Assembly: GCA_021795795.1 (NCBI GenBank)
Contig: JAJYPA010000568.1
Coordinates: 1-5,136 of the forward strand
Direction of reading: 5' to 3'
DNA length: 5,136 nt
Source of the DNA: Pseudomonadota bacterium
Lineage (GTDB): Bacteria; Pseudomonadota; Gammaproteobacteria; Halothiobacillales; Halothiobacillaceae
The notes under the pieces are model-generated. The model made no database searches, had not been told where the DNA came from, and was given only the letters and a program-made list of their open reading frames with translations. A program made the position numbers and the translations under genes. Shown piece by piece: positions 1 through 4,598 of this stretch. The stretch's first letter is position 1, and the number at the start of each line of letters is the position of its first letter.

Positions 1-273
1 GGCGAGGATTTCCGACGCATCTTTGACCACCTGATGGTCTTCAAGGTGGAAAATCCAGATCATCGGATCGAGGAAATCATTGCGGCGATCGACATTCTTG
101 CAAACAACCCACTCATAGGACGCCGGACAGATTTCGGTCAACGTGAACTGGTAATTGGCCGCCGATTTCATGGATATGTTGCACCCTATCGATATATCCC
201 GGAAATCGATACGATTTTCGTCTTGGCAATCAGGAGCCAAAATGAGGCTGGATATGCAGATCACAACTATTGA
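1..273 (+). CDS. RelE/ParE-family toxin, 5' end outside the window
   Basis: Type II toxin of the RelE/ParE superfamily; relatives either cleave mRNA at the ribosome or poison gyrase and are neutralised by a cognate antitoxin. The frame is open from base 1, and 90 residues are visible before the TGA at 271-273, so nearly the whole protein of about 100 residues is present; only the first strand and start of helix 1 are missing. Family signs are the helix ending in a 'NNPLIGRR'-like turn, a 'RELVIGRRFHGYVAPYRY' strand pair, and the closing 'FVLAIRSQNEAGY' strand, which is typical of the RelE/StbE-like branch. An internal ATG at 34 would lack the first helix and is not the likely start. The antitoxin would be expected just upstream, outside the window. 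The 3' end overlaps or abuts a second toxin gene. The family is well supported; the exact target is not. Confidence 0.8.
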   Translation, partial: GEDFRRIFDHLMVFKVENPDHRIEEIIAAIDILANNPLIGRRTDFGQRELVIGRRFHGYVAPYRYIPEIDTIFVLAIRSQNEAGYADHNY

Positions 274-559
274 TATGGCAGCAATTTCGTACAGTAATGG
301 TGCGCCACAAATCAAATGGTTATCCATTGCAGAGGAAAACCTCGTCGCGGCAGATGAGTCGCTGGATTCGATTCATGCAGCGATTTCGGTATTGGGTGGG
401 CAACCCCAATTGGGCAGAGCGCGTCCAGAGTTGGCAGATGGGTTGCGCAGCTTTCCCACGCAGACTCCATACATCATTTTATATTTGCCAGACACAGATG
501 ATTTGCTGGTTGTTCGGGTGTTGTACCACGCAAGAGATATTGACTCAGATTATTTTTAA
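242..559 (+). CDS. ParE-like type II toxin (second toxin in tandem)
   Basis: Second RelE/ParE-superfamily toxin, of the ParE branch. Hallmarks are 'SIAEENLVAADESLDSI' (helix 2), 'QPQLGRARPELADGLRSFP' (turn and strand), 'YIILYLPDTDDLLVVRVLYHARDID' (final strands with the Arg and 'HARD' signature) and the TAA at 557-559. Two starts are possible. ATG 242 has AGGAG at 232-236 with 5 nt spacing, lies inside the previous gene and gives 105 residues. ATG 275 gives 94 residues and places 'ISYSNGA' where family members usually begin, but it has no Shine-Dalgarno and would depend on reinitiation at the TGA of the first toxin. The AGGAG also encodes conserved residues of the upstream toxin, so it may be coincidental. 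Helix 1 looks about three residues shorter than usual, so activity is uncertain. No separate antitoxin lies between the two toxins, which is unusual. The overlap suggests co-transcription. Confidence 0.75.
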   Translation: MRLDMQITTIDMAAISYSNGAPQIKWLSIAEENLVAADESLDSIHAAISVLGGQPQLGRARPELADGLRSFPTQTPYIILYLPDTDDLLVVRVLYHARDIDSDYF

Positions 560-576
560 AGGATAGATAACTGCAA

Positions 577-638
577 TTCCCAGTGCATGGGTTTATCGCT
601 TCGGGCGTGCCCGAAGCGATGATTGTGGGTGCTGGGAA
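577..638 (+). repeat. Long hairpin between convergent toxin-antitoxin genes
   Basis: The core is a perfect 12-bp inverted repeat, 595-606 against 609-620, with a 2-base GT centre. A second perfect 7-bp stem, 577-583 with 632-638, encloses it. The two 11-nt arms between the stems are the same length. Read as plus-strand RNA they give two Watson-Crick pairs, six G-U wobbles and three mismatches, so the whole 62 nt could fold into one arm of about 31 bp. It lies after the plus-strand toxin stop and beyond the higA stop, where a shared terminator or transcript-stabilising structure would sit. There is no clear U-tract on either side, so a classical intrinsic terminator is not well supported. A REP-like or small mobile palindrome is an alternative. 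Confidence 0.6.
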
Positions 639-674
639 CTTGCCATTGAGTTGCCGTGAGCAAAGCATATGCCG

Positions 675-965
675 CTATGCCGCAAGCGGTATCACATGCT
701 TTAGTTGTTCTTTGATTGAACTGCGAGCCTTGCGTAATTCATATTCGTTCTGCAATCCCATCCAGAATTGCACGGAAGTGCCAAAGACTTTTGCCAAGCG
801 CAGTGCGGTATCAGCAGTAATGCCGCGCTTACCTAGCACGATCTCATTAATGCGACGTGGCGGCACGCCGACGGCGTTGGCCAACCTGGTTTGGCTTATT
901 CCCATCGGGATCAAAAATTCCTCAAGGAGAATTTCGCCCGGATGAATATTCTGTAATTTATTCAT
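675..965 (-). CDS. higA: HigA-family antitoxin (HTH transcriptional repressor)
   Basis: Antitoxin that binds and inhibits HigB and represses the higBA promoter. The protein has 96 residues, the usual HigA size. It opens with 'NIHPGEILLEEFLIPMGIS', the signature of the HigA/VapI branch, followed by an XRE-type helix-turn-helix ('QTRLANAVGVPPRRINEIVLGKRGI', roughly residues 25-50), then 'TADTALRLAKVFGTSVQFWMGLQNEYEL', the rest of the five-helix fold. The ATG at 965 is chosen because AAAGAG (972-977) lies 6 nt before it; the longer ATG at 989 would add eight atypical residues and overlap higB. The Shine-Dalgarno overlaps the TAA of higB (976-978), so translation is probably coupled. Gene order is toxin first, antitoxin second, as is typical for hig loci. 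The stop lies within a small imperfect hairpin (670-691). No disruption is visible, so the module looks functional. Confidence 0.93.
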   Translation of the reverse strand: MNKLQNIHPGEILLEEFLIPMGISQTRLANAVGVPPRRINEIVLGKRGITADTALRLAKVFGTSVQFWMGLQNEYELRKARSSIKEQLKHVIPLAA

Positions 966-975
966 TGCATGCTCT

Positions 976-1257
976 TTAATGATAATCAACTATCCCGACT
1001 GTAACCGGGCCGCTATCCGTCCATATGAAACAGATACGCCATTGGTCGTTGATACGAATACTGCGCTGCCCTTTCCGGTCATCCTTCAATGCTTCAAGCC
1101 GATTAGCAGGCGGAATTCGCAGATCGTTCAAGGACTGCGCCTTGTCAAGCATGAATAGTTTGCGTAAAGCAATCTGCTGAATGTCTTGCGGCAATTTGCG
1201 CGACACCTCGCCTCGCCAGATCTTTTCAGTTTCTTTGGATGCGAATCCGATAATCAT
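976..1257 (-). CDS. higB: HigB toxin, ribosome-dependent mRNA endonuclease family
   Basis: RelE-superfamily toxin of the HigB branch; characterised relatives cleave mRNA at the translating ribosome. At 93 residues it has the normal full length. Visible signatures are 'RKLPQDIQQIALRKLFMLDKAQSLNDLRIPPANRLEAL' (residues about 20-57), 'GQRSIRINDQWRICFIW' (about 63-79) and the C-terminal 'GIVDYH', which carries the conserved terminal His. These cover the conserved HigB core with no missing motif. It is the first gene of a two-gene operon and ends 10 nt before the higA ATG. Start ATG 1257 has no good Shine-Dalgarno. The predicted -10 lies only five bases upstream, so the transcript may be nearly leaderless, which would keep toxin translation low. 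That last point is inference; the gene call itself is strong. Confidence 0.93.
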   Translation of the reverse strand: MIIGFASKETEKIWRGEVSRKLPQDIQQIALRKLFMLDKAQSLNDLRIPPANRLEALKDDRKGQRSIRINDQWRICFIWTDSGPVTVGIVDYH

Positions 1258-1262
1258 GCGCC

Positions 1263-1291
1263 AGCATAACGCATCTCGTTATGCCTTGCAA
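1263..1291 (-). promoter_or_regulatory. higBA promoter with palindromic operator
   Basis: On the minus strand TTGCAA (1291-1286) and TATGCT (1268-1263) are separated by 17 bp, a reasonable sigma-70 promoter. A perfect inverted repeat, GCATAACG (1264-1271) and CGTTATGC (1277-1284) with a 5-bp centre, covers most of the spacer and the -10 box. HigA repressors bind palindromes in their own promoters, so occupancy here would block RNA polymerase. The predicted start point falls at about 1256, at or next to the higB ATG. Confidence 0.6.
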
Positions 1292-1348
1292 TAATATGCT
1301 GAATAGTGCCCTGATTTGCTCTTATCGGAGTGTGACTAAGAAAGGTTG

Positions 1349-1364
1349 ATTTCTCTTGAGAAAT
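1349..1364. repeat. 7-bp perfect inverted repeat downstream of tRNA-Arg
   Basis: ATTTCTC and GAGAAAT flank a TT centre. It lies 18 bases past the tRNA CCA end, in the direction of tRNA transcription. The stem is AT-rich and is followed on the minus strand only by a mixed pyrimidine stretch, so a terminator role is possible but weak. Confidence 0.35.
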
Positions 1365-1381
1365 AAGCGGTTTTTGGATGG

Positions 1382-1457
1382 TGGCGCCCCCAGCACGAAT
1401 CGAACGTGCGACCCCCTTCTTAGGAGGAAGGTGCTCTATCCACTGAGCTATGGAGGC
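1382..1457 (-). tRNA. tRNA-Arg (anticodon CCU)
   Basis: A complete cloverleaf can be drawn on the minus strand. Acceptor stem GCCTCCA (1457-1451) pairs with TGGGGGC (1392-1386) with one U-G wobble; the discriminator is G (1385) and the CCA end is encoded (1384-1382). Then come T8-A9, D-arm GCTC/GAGC with a GG-containing loop, anticodon stem CCTTC/GAAGG with loop CTCCTAA, a five-base variable loop, and T-arm GCACG/CGTGC with loop TTCGATT. The anticodon is CCU (plus-strand positions 1422-1424), which reads the AGG arginine codon. tRNA genes for rare arginine codons are frequent integration targets. The 3' end here faces the toxin-antitoxin cluster, but no second copy of the tRNA 3' end was seen in the window. 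Confidence 0.97.
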
Positions 1458-1468
1458 GGCGCCGCGTC

Positions 1469-1497
1469 ATTTTACGCGTTTTACGGTCGGTTGACCA
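1469..1497 (-). promoter_or_regulatory. Probable tRNA-Arg promoter
   Basis: Minus-strand TGGTCA (1497-1492; 4 of 6 matches to the -35 consensus), a 17-bp spacer and TAAAAT (1474-1469; a good -10). The bases between the -10 and the expected start are almost all G or C (GACGCGG), the GC-rich discriminator typical of stable-RNA promoters under stringent control. Transcription would start about 4-5 bases before the mature tRNA 5' end. Confidence 0.5.
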
Positions 1498-1506
1498 CGC
1501 AAGAAA

Positions 1507-1527
1507 GTTGTCGCCGCATGCGGCAAC
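1507..1527. repeat. Short GC-rich palindrome
   Basis: GCCGCATGCGGC (1513-1524) is fully self-complementary, and flanking GTTG and CAAC extend it with a 2-base bulge. It lies between the tRNA promoter and the IS element. There is no T-tract, so no role is assigned. Confidence 0.35.
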
Positions 1528-1579
1528 ATTTGCAATGTCAATTTTGTAATGTCACAGGTGCGGTAGCATGAACGCCAGG

Positions 1580-1606
1580 GAGCTATAGTCAAATCTGGTG
1601 TACAGG
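1580..1606 (+). repeat. IS256 left terminal inverted repeat
   Basis: Begins GAGCTATAGTC and continues AAATCTGGTGTA. It matches the reverse complement of 2187-2213 at 22 of 27 positions; the mismatches are at positions 4, 7, 12, 24 and 25. It fuses almost directly to internal transposase sequence, so the 5' part of the transposase gene is absent. Confidence 0.75.
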
Positions 1607-2167
1607 CAGTTTGAGCAAGAAGTGTTGACGGCAGCGGGGTCGATTTCTGTTCGGGTGCCCAATGTTCGGGATCGCGCGGGGTCAGGCGTCAAGTTCAACT
1701 CGAACATTGTGCCGCCATATGTGCGCAAATCGCAGCACGCCCGCGCCAAGGCAGCCATGCAAGCGGTCTGGATGGCGGCTACCCGTGACGAAGCGCAAAC
1801 GGCATTTGCAACACTGGTTTCAACTTACCGGAGCAAGTACCCCAAGGCCACGGAAAAGATAGAGAAGGATCGGGACAGCCTGCTGGCGTTTTATGATTTC
1901 CCGGCAGAGCACTGGCAGCATTTGCGCACCACCAACCCGATTGAATCGACGTTCGCCACCGTGCGGCACAGAACCACCCGCACCCGCAATTGCGTATCCC
2001 GCACGACCTTCCTTGGCCTGGCGTACAAGCTGATTGAAGAAGCGGAAAAGAGCTGGCGCAAAATACGCGGAGCAGACAAGATCGAGTTGTTGCTGAAGGG
2101 AACTCCCTTCAAGGACGGCGAACCGGTGCAAAACGATCAACCGGTTCAGCAGGAACTCGCCGCCTGA
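1598..2167 (+). pseudogene. IS256-family transposase, scarred by two in-frame deletions
   Basis: The open frame runs from a GTG inside the left inverted repeat to the TGA at 2165-2167 (189 residues), but it is a remnant of a protein normally near 400 residues. Residues about 8-45 ('EVLTAAGSISVRVPNVRDR' to 'PPYVRKS') match the segment that normally follows about 80-100 N-terminal residues, which are gone. Residues from 46 on ('QHARAKAAMQAVWMAATRDEAQ', then 'DRDSLLAFYDFPAEHWQHL' and 'RTTNPIESTFATVRHRT') match the C-terminal third. The roughly 230 residues between, which carry the first two catalytic Asp residues of the DDE centre, are missing. The join lies at K44-S45 (1727-1732), where the lost segment would be expected to end in a similar 'PKS' motif, suggesting a short-homology deletion. 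The product cannot be an active transposase. The family call is firm; deletion sizes are estimates from family knowledge. Confidence 0.85.
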
Positions 2168-2213
2168 CGCATCATGCTACAGACCGGCCATACACCAGAT
2201 TCGACTTTATCTC
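2154..2213 (+). repeat. IS256 right end, copy 1 of a 60-bp direct repeat
   Basis: The last codons of the transposase, its TGA and the right inverted repeat. The same 60 bases recur at 4218-4277 with two differences (C/T within the inverted repeat), that is 58 of 60 identical and in the same orientation. The segment 2187-2213 is the inverted repeat proper. Confidence 0.92.
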
Positions 2214-2430
2214 TTGTCATGGCCGGATACCGAAGATAAACTATACGGCAGACAATACCAAAACCAGACGGCTTAACCGATCCATGCTTCGGTGCTGGAA
2301 ACCCGCTTGCGCTCGAATTGCCGAGGCAGATATGGCGGCAAGCGCAGTCATATCCGGATGAGTCGAAGACGTATCCAGGGAGCCGATATTCGACGCGCCC
2401 GTCTTGTGTCACTTGCCAGGAATTGCTTTA
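2214..2430. other. Gene-free leader before the cyclase gene
   Basis: No convincing coding frame was found. The open plus-strand stretch from 2292 is very rich in arginine and resembles no family I know. A spaced inverted repeat, GTCGAA (2362-2367) and TTCGAC (2389-2394), is visible but short. I saw neither a c-di-GMP riboswitch pattern nor a clear sigma-70 promoter. The cyclase promoter is presumably here or in the IS end. Confidence 0.4.
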
Positions 2431-3885
2431 GTGGGACTGAATTTGAAGATGGACGAAAAAGACTGGCAGAATACGGCAGCGATGAACGGATTGATCGATG
2501 CAATCATTGAAACCTCGCATGACGCTTTTATCGGCATGGATGCAGAGGGATGTGTCACGCACTGGAATGCCCGAGCCGAAGCAATCTTTGACTGGAAGCG
2601 CGCTGAGGCCGTAGGTCATAAGCTAAGCGACCTGATCGTCCCGCCCGAACTGCGCGAAGCACATTGCCAGGGCATGGCGCGCTATCTCGCAACCGGGGTG
2701 GGAGACGTACTGAATCGCCGGGTAAGCATGCAGGCACAACGTCGCTCAGGTAAGTTATTTTCAGTCGAAATGACCATTTCAGTGTATACAGTAGGCACTC
2801 AATCCAGCTTCTTTGCATTTTTGCATGACACACAGGAACGATATGCCACAGAAAGCGCCTTGCAGGAACTGGCGCGGACCGATACCTTAACCTCCTTACC
2901 GAATCGGCGCTTTTTTTATGAAAGGCTGCAGGAGACGATGAATCGCGTACAGCGTACGAAACGCCCAGTGGCAATCATGTTTATGGACGTAGACCATTTT
3001 AAAAGCGTTAATGATAGTTTAGGACACGATATTGGCGACCTGGTATTAAAGGAATTTGGAACCCGCCTAAAACGCGCTGTACGGCAAGTCGATTTTGTGG
3101 CCCGCTTAGGCGGCGACGAATTCATGGTGATCGCCGAGGAACAGGCAGGCGAAGACAGCGCGGCCGTTATTGCCCAAAAAATCATTGACAACATGGCCGC
3201 CGACTTCGCAATCAACGATCAGCGCTCCCTCCGCGTCACGACGAGCATAGGCATTGCATTGTATACAGGACAGGCATTAAACGCAGATGATCTGATCAGG
3301 CAAGCCGATCAAGCCATGTACCAGGCAAAAAGATCTGGCCGCAATACATACCGGTTCGTTCAGGAAAGTGGGGGCGGTGCTGCTGTTCAACATTCCGCAA
3401 AGACTCTTTTGTCAGATTTTGTAGTCAAACCGCAAGCGGATAAAAAAAATCCGGGTTTCATACAAGAATCGCTGAGAGCGCTGCGTACGCATTTGAACAT
3501 GGACATCGCCTTTATTTCACGATTTACAGAAGGCAAGCGTGAATTTCTTTTCGTCGATGCCGACTCGGACAATCCGCCCATCGTCCCCGGAGGCGCAGAT
3601 TTGCTGGAGGATAGCTACTGCCAGCGCGTGATTGACGGCAGGCTGCCAGAAATTATCCCTGACGCGTTATTGAACGATGAAGCGCTCAGTCTTCCCGCAA
3701 CACGATTGCTTCCCGTGAGGGCTCATCTCAGCGTGCCCATCGTACTGAAGAGCGGCAAAATATACGGCACGTATTGTTGTTTTAGCTATAGCGCGGACCA
3801 GTCGCTTAACGAGCGGGATCGAAGCATGATGCGGATCTTTGCCGATATGATCGGGACGCTAATCGAAGAGACATCGGTAGCGTAG
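2431..3885 (+). CDS. Diguanylate cyclase, PAS-GGDEF-GAF
   Basis: Makes cyclic di-GMP from two GTP; soluble, with no membrane segment or signal peptide. With the GTG start it has 484 residues. A PAS sensor spans about 21-139 ('ETSHDAFIGMDAEGCVTHWN'), followed by a short helical linker. The GGDEF domain (about 148-310) opens with the DxLTxLxNR motif and carries 'MDVDHFKSVNDSLGHDIGD' (metal and nucleotide residues) and the intact active site RLGGDEF. RQVD lies exactly five residues before GGDEF, the RxxD product-inhibition site. A C-terminal GAF-type domain (about 341-481) contains 'DSYCQRVIDGRLPEIIPDA' and 'HLSVPIVLKSGKIYGTYCCF'. There is no EAL domain, so synthesis only. GTG 2431 is preferred because AGGAA (2418-2422) lies 8 nt upstream; ATG 2449 (478 residues) is nearly as good, and TTG 2404 less so. 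The gene is single and lies between two direct IS256 right ends. Ligands of the sensor domains are unknown. Confidence 0.93.
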   Translation: MGLNLKMDEKDWQNTAAMNGLIDAIIETSHDAFIGMDAEGCVTHWNARAEAIFDWKRAEAVGHKLSDLIVPPELREAHCQGMARYLATGVGDVLNRRVSMQAQRRSGKLFSVEMTISVYTVGTQSSFFAFLHDTQERYATESALQELARTDTLTSLPNRRFFYERLQETMNRVQRTKRPVAIMFMDVDHFKSVNDSLGHDIGDLVLKEFGTRLKRAVRQVDFVARLGGDEFMVIAEEQAGEDSAAVIAQKIIDNMAADFAINDQRSLRVTTSIGIALYTGQALNADDLIRQADQAMYQAKRSGRNTYRFVQESGGGAAVQHSAKTLLSDFVVKPQADKKNPGFIQESLRALRTHLNMDIAFISRFTEGKREFLFVDADSDNPPIVPGGADLLEDSYCQRVIDGRLPEIIPDALLNDEALSLPATRLLPVRAHLSVPIVLKSGKIYGTYCCFSYSADQSLNERDRSMMRIFADMIGTLIEETSVA

Positions 3886-4089
3886 CCAGAATATCCATCG
3901 CCAGCAAGCCCGCGCTGCTCGATGGACGGAAATGCCTTTCGCAGACCATTGCCTAATCCACCAGGGGATGAGCTCTCGCGAAAATGCACGGATCAATTGA
4001 ATTAAATTGGTGGAAATCCTTGCGATTGCGGCTTTATCCAGTGCTAGCACACAATCGGGGTGATCGAATCTGCCCGATAGAGGAAGCGC
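3886..4089. other. Gene-free stretch after the cyclase
   Basis: No recognisable gene. A 27-codon plus-strand ORF beginning with the ATG in 'gatggacgg' near 3922 matches nothing I know. No strong terminator follows the cyclase TAG. The last bases hold the ribosome-binding site of the sigma-factor fragment (GAGGAAG, 4080-4086). A TAG at 4078-4080 is in frame with that gene and shows its start lies after this point. Confidence 0.4.
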
Positions 4090-4217
4090 GTGTTCAACGA
4101 TAATCCAGACGACGAATTCAGGCAATGCCTGAGCCAGCATGGCCCGATTCTTTACCTCTATGCGTTGACGTAATTGCGCGACCAGCACAAGACGGACGAT
4201 GCCGTGCAGGAAACCCT
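4090..4217 (+). pseudogene. 5' fragment of an ECF RNA polymerase sigma factor gene
   Basis: From GTG 4090 the frame reads a short acidic start, then 'DDEFRQCLSQHGPILYLYAL', a stop codon (TAA 4171-4173), and on in the same frame 'LRDQHKTDDAVQETL'. Together these match sigma-70 region 2.1-2.2 of ECF factors, where 'LYRYAL..LRD...AEDAVQETLL' is typical. The TAA sits where relatives often have Gln, so a single CAA-to-TAA change would explain it. GTG 4090 has GAGG at 4080-4083 with 6 nt spacing, and an in-frame TAG at 4078 rules out a longer start. Homology ends at about 4217, where IS256 right-end sequence begins. Region 2.3 onward and region 4 are absent, so no working sigma factor can be made. 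The motif is clear by eye, but the fragment is short (about 43 codons). Confidence 0.7.
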
Positions 4218-4277
4218 AACTCGCCGCCTGACGCATCATGCTACAGACCGGCCATACACTAGATTTGACTTTATCTC
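4218..4277 (+). mobile_element. Solo IS256 right end, copy 2 of the 60-bp direct repeat
   Basis: Repeats 2154-2213 with only two changes: end of the transposase reading frame, TGA, and terminal inverted repeat ending TTATCTC. No left end or transposase body accompanies it; sigma-factor sequence is joined directly on the left. The base run GCAGGAA just upstream (4206-4212) also occurs before copy 1 (2149-2155), so homology may extend a little further across a small insertion. It marks a second insertion or a recombination product of the same IS. Confidence 0.85.
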
Positions 4278-4323
4278 CGCCAGATGACGGGCCGCGTTTG
4301 TAGAGGGGTGAGTAGAACAAAAC

Positions 4324-4367
4324 ACGACCGGCCCCACAGCACAATGTGTGGCGAGGAAGTCGGTCGT
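4324..4367. terminator. Hairpin A, possible minus-strand terminator
   Basis: Outer stem ACGACCG (4324-4330) with CGGTCGT (4361-4367), and a nested stem CCACA (4334-4338) with TGTGG (4347-4351). Read on the minus strand, the outer stem is followed by GTGTTTTGTTCT, a T-rich tail that would suit termination downstream of the small membrane gene. The loop is long, so this is tentative. Confidence 0.4.
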
Positions 4368-4373
4368 TTCAAA

Positions 4374-4395
4374 GATGCCAGCCAAGGCTGGCATC
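4374..4395. terminator. Hairpin B, perfect 10-bp stem
   Basis: GATGCCAGCC (4374-4383) and GGCTGGCATC (4386-4395) around a two-base AA centre. On the minus strand it lies 26 bases past the small membrane gene stop and is followed by TTTG. It is a strong stem with a short T-run, so it is a plausible terminator or a REP-like palindrome. Confidence 0.5.
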
Positions 4396-4403
4396 GTCAC
4401 GGC

Positions 4404-4421
4404 ACGGGGTTTAAGCCCCGT
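4404..4421. repeat. Hairpin C, overlapping the stop of the small membrane gene
   Basis: ACGGGG (4404-4409) and CCCCGT (4416-4421) with a six-base centre; one further U-G pair forms in plus-strand RNA. It overlaps the last base of the minus-strand gene's stop codon. Together with hairpins A and B it makes three stems within 98 bases. Confidence 0.5.
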
Positions 4422-4552
4422 TATTGCGCACCATGGGTTTCCTTGGATTTTTTGAGAAACCACCAAGCAGACCATCCTATTATCGCGGTAGCGGCACTTA
4501 CGGTAAAAATGCTCAACAGGCCAATTGGAGTTTTGAACAGAATATCGAGCAT
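4421..4552 (-). CDS. Small single-pass membrane protein, DUF3149-like (43 aa)
   Basis: A 43-residue protein starting 'MLDILFKTPIGLLSIF' and ending 'WWFLKKSKETHGAQ'. One hydrophobic helix (about residues 9-33) is followed by a Lys-rich tail, so a single membrane span with the basic tail in the cytoplasm is expected. Size, the early 'P-x-G-L-L-S' turn and the basic end fit the uncharacterised DUF3149 family of small proteobacterial membrane proteins; function is unknown. Start ATG 4552 has AGGGAGGA (4557-4564) 4 nt upstream, an excellent Shine-Dalgarno. A near-consensus promoter lies just upstream and hairpins lie just downstream, so it is a complete small transcription unit. It is divergent from aat. 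A longer plus-strand frame across this region is its shadow. I am confident it is a real gene, less so of the family name. Confidence 0.75.
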   Translation of the reverse strand: MLDILFKTPIGLLSIFTVSAATAIIGWSAWWFLKKSKETHGAQ

Positions 4553-4598
4553 GACATCCTCCCTGTATAGCGGGTTACAATAAATCTTCCTGAGGATA

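Larger units (their letters stand above)
1580..2213 (+). mobile_element. Internally deleted IS256-family element (about 634 bp)
   Basis: The element is bounded by imperfect terminal inverted repeats, 1580-1606 on the left and 2187-2213 on the right, matching at 22 of 27 positions and starting GAG. It contains only pieces of one IS256-type transposase. Full IS256-family elements are about 1.3-1.5 kb, so more than half is missing. With both ends kept and the catalytic centre lost it is non-autonomous, like a MITE, and could move only with a transposase supplied in trans. The immediate 8-bp flanks (1572-1579 and 2214-2221) do not match, so no target duplication remains around this copy alone. 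Confidence 0.8.

Noticed and set aside
583..945. Plus-strand open frame of 120 codons
   Set aside because: It is antisense to higA and starts inside the 577-638 hairpin; higA is a clear family match.
1356..1571. Plus-strand open frame across the tRNA
   Set aside because: It is the complement of a complete tRNA-Arg gene and its promoter; the translated string is a known artefact of tRNA genes.
1572..2221. Target-site duplication around the first IS256 copy
   Set aside because: The 8-bp flanks on the two sides do not match in any register tried.
2214..2430. Possible c-di-GMP riboswitch ahead of the cyclase
   Set aside because: I looked for the conserved GEMM core and its paired helices and did not find them.
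2292..2510. Plus-strand open frame of 72 codons before the cyclase
   Set aside because: It is very Arg-rich, has no family likeness, and overlaps the cyclase start in another frame.
3859..4188. Minus-strand open frame of 109 codons
   Set aside because: It resembles no family I know, overlaps the cyclase end, and is antisense to the sigma-factor fragment, whose motif match and ribosome-binding site on the plus strand are better evidence.
4284..4583. Plus-strand open frame of 99 codons
   Set aside because: It runs through three hairpins and is antisense to the small membrane gene, which has a consensus promoter and Shine-Dalgarno. Only its middle was kept as a faint TnpB-tail idea.
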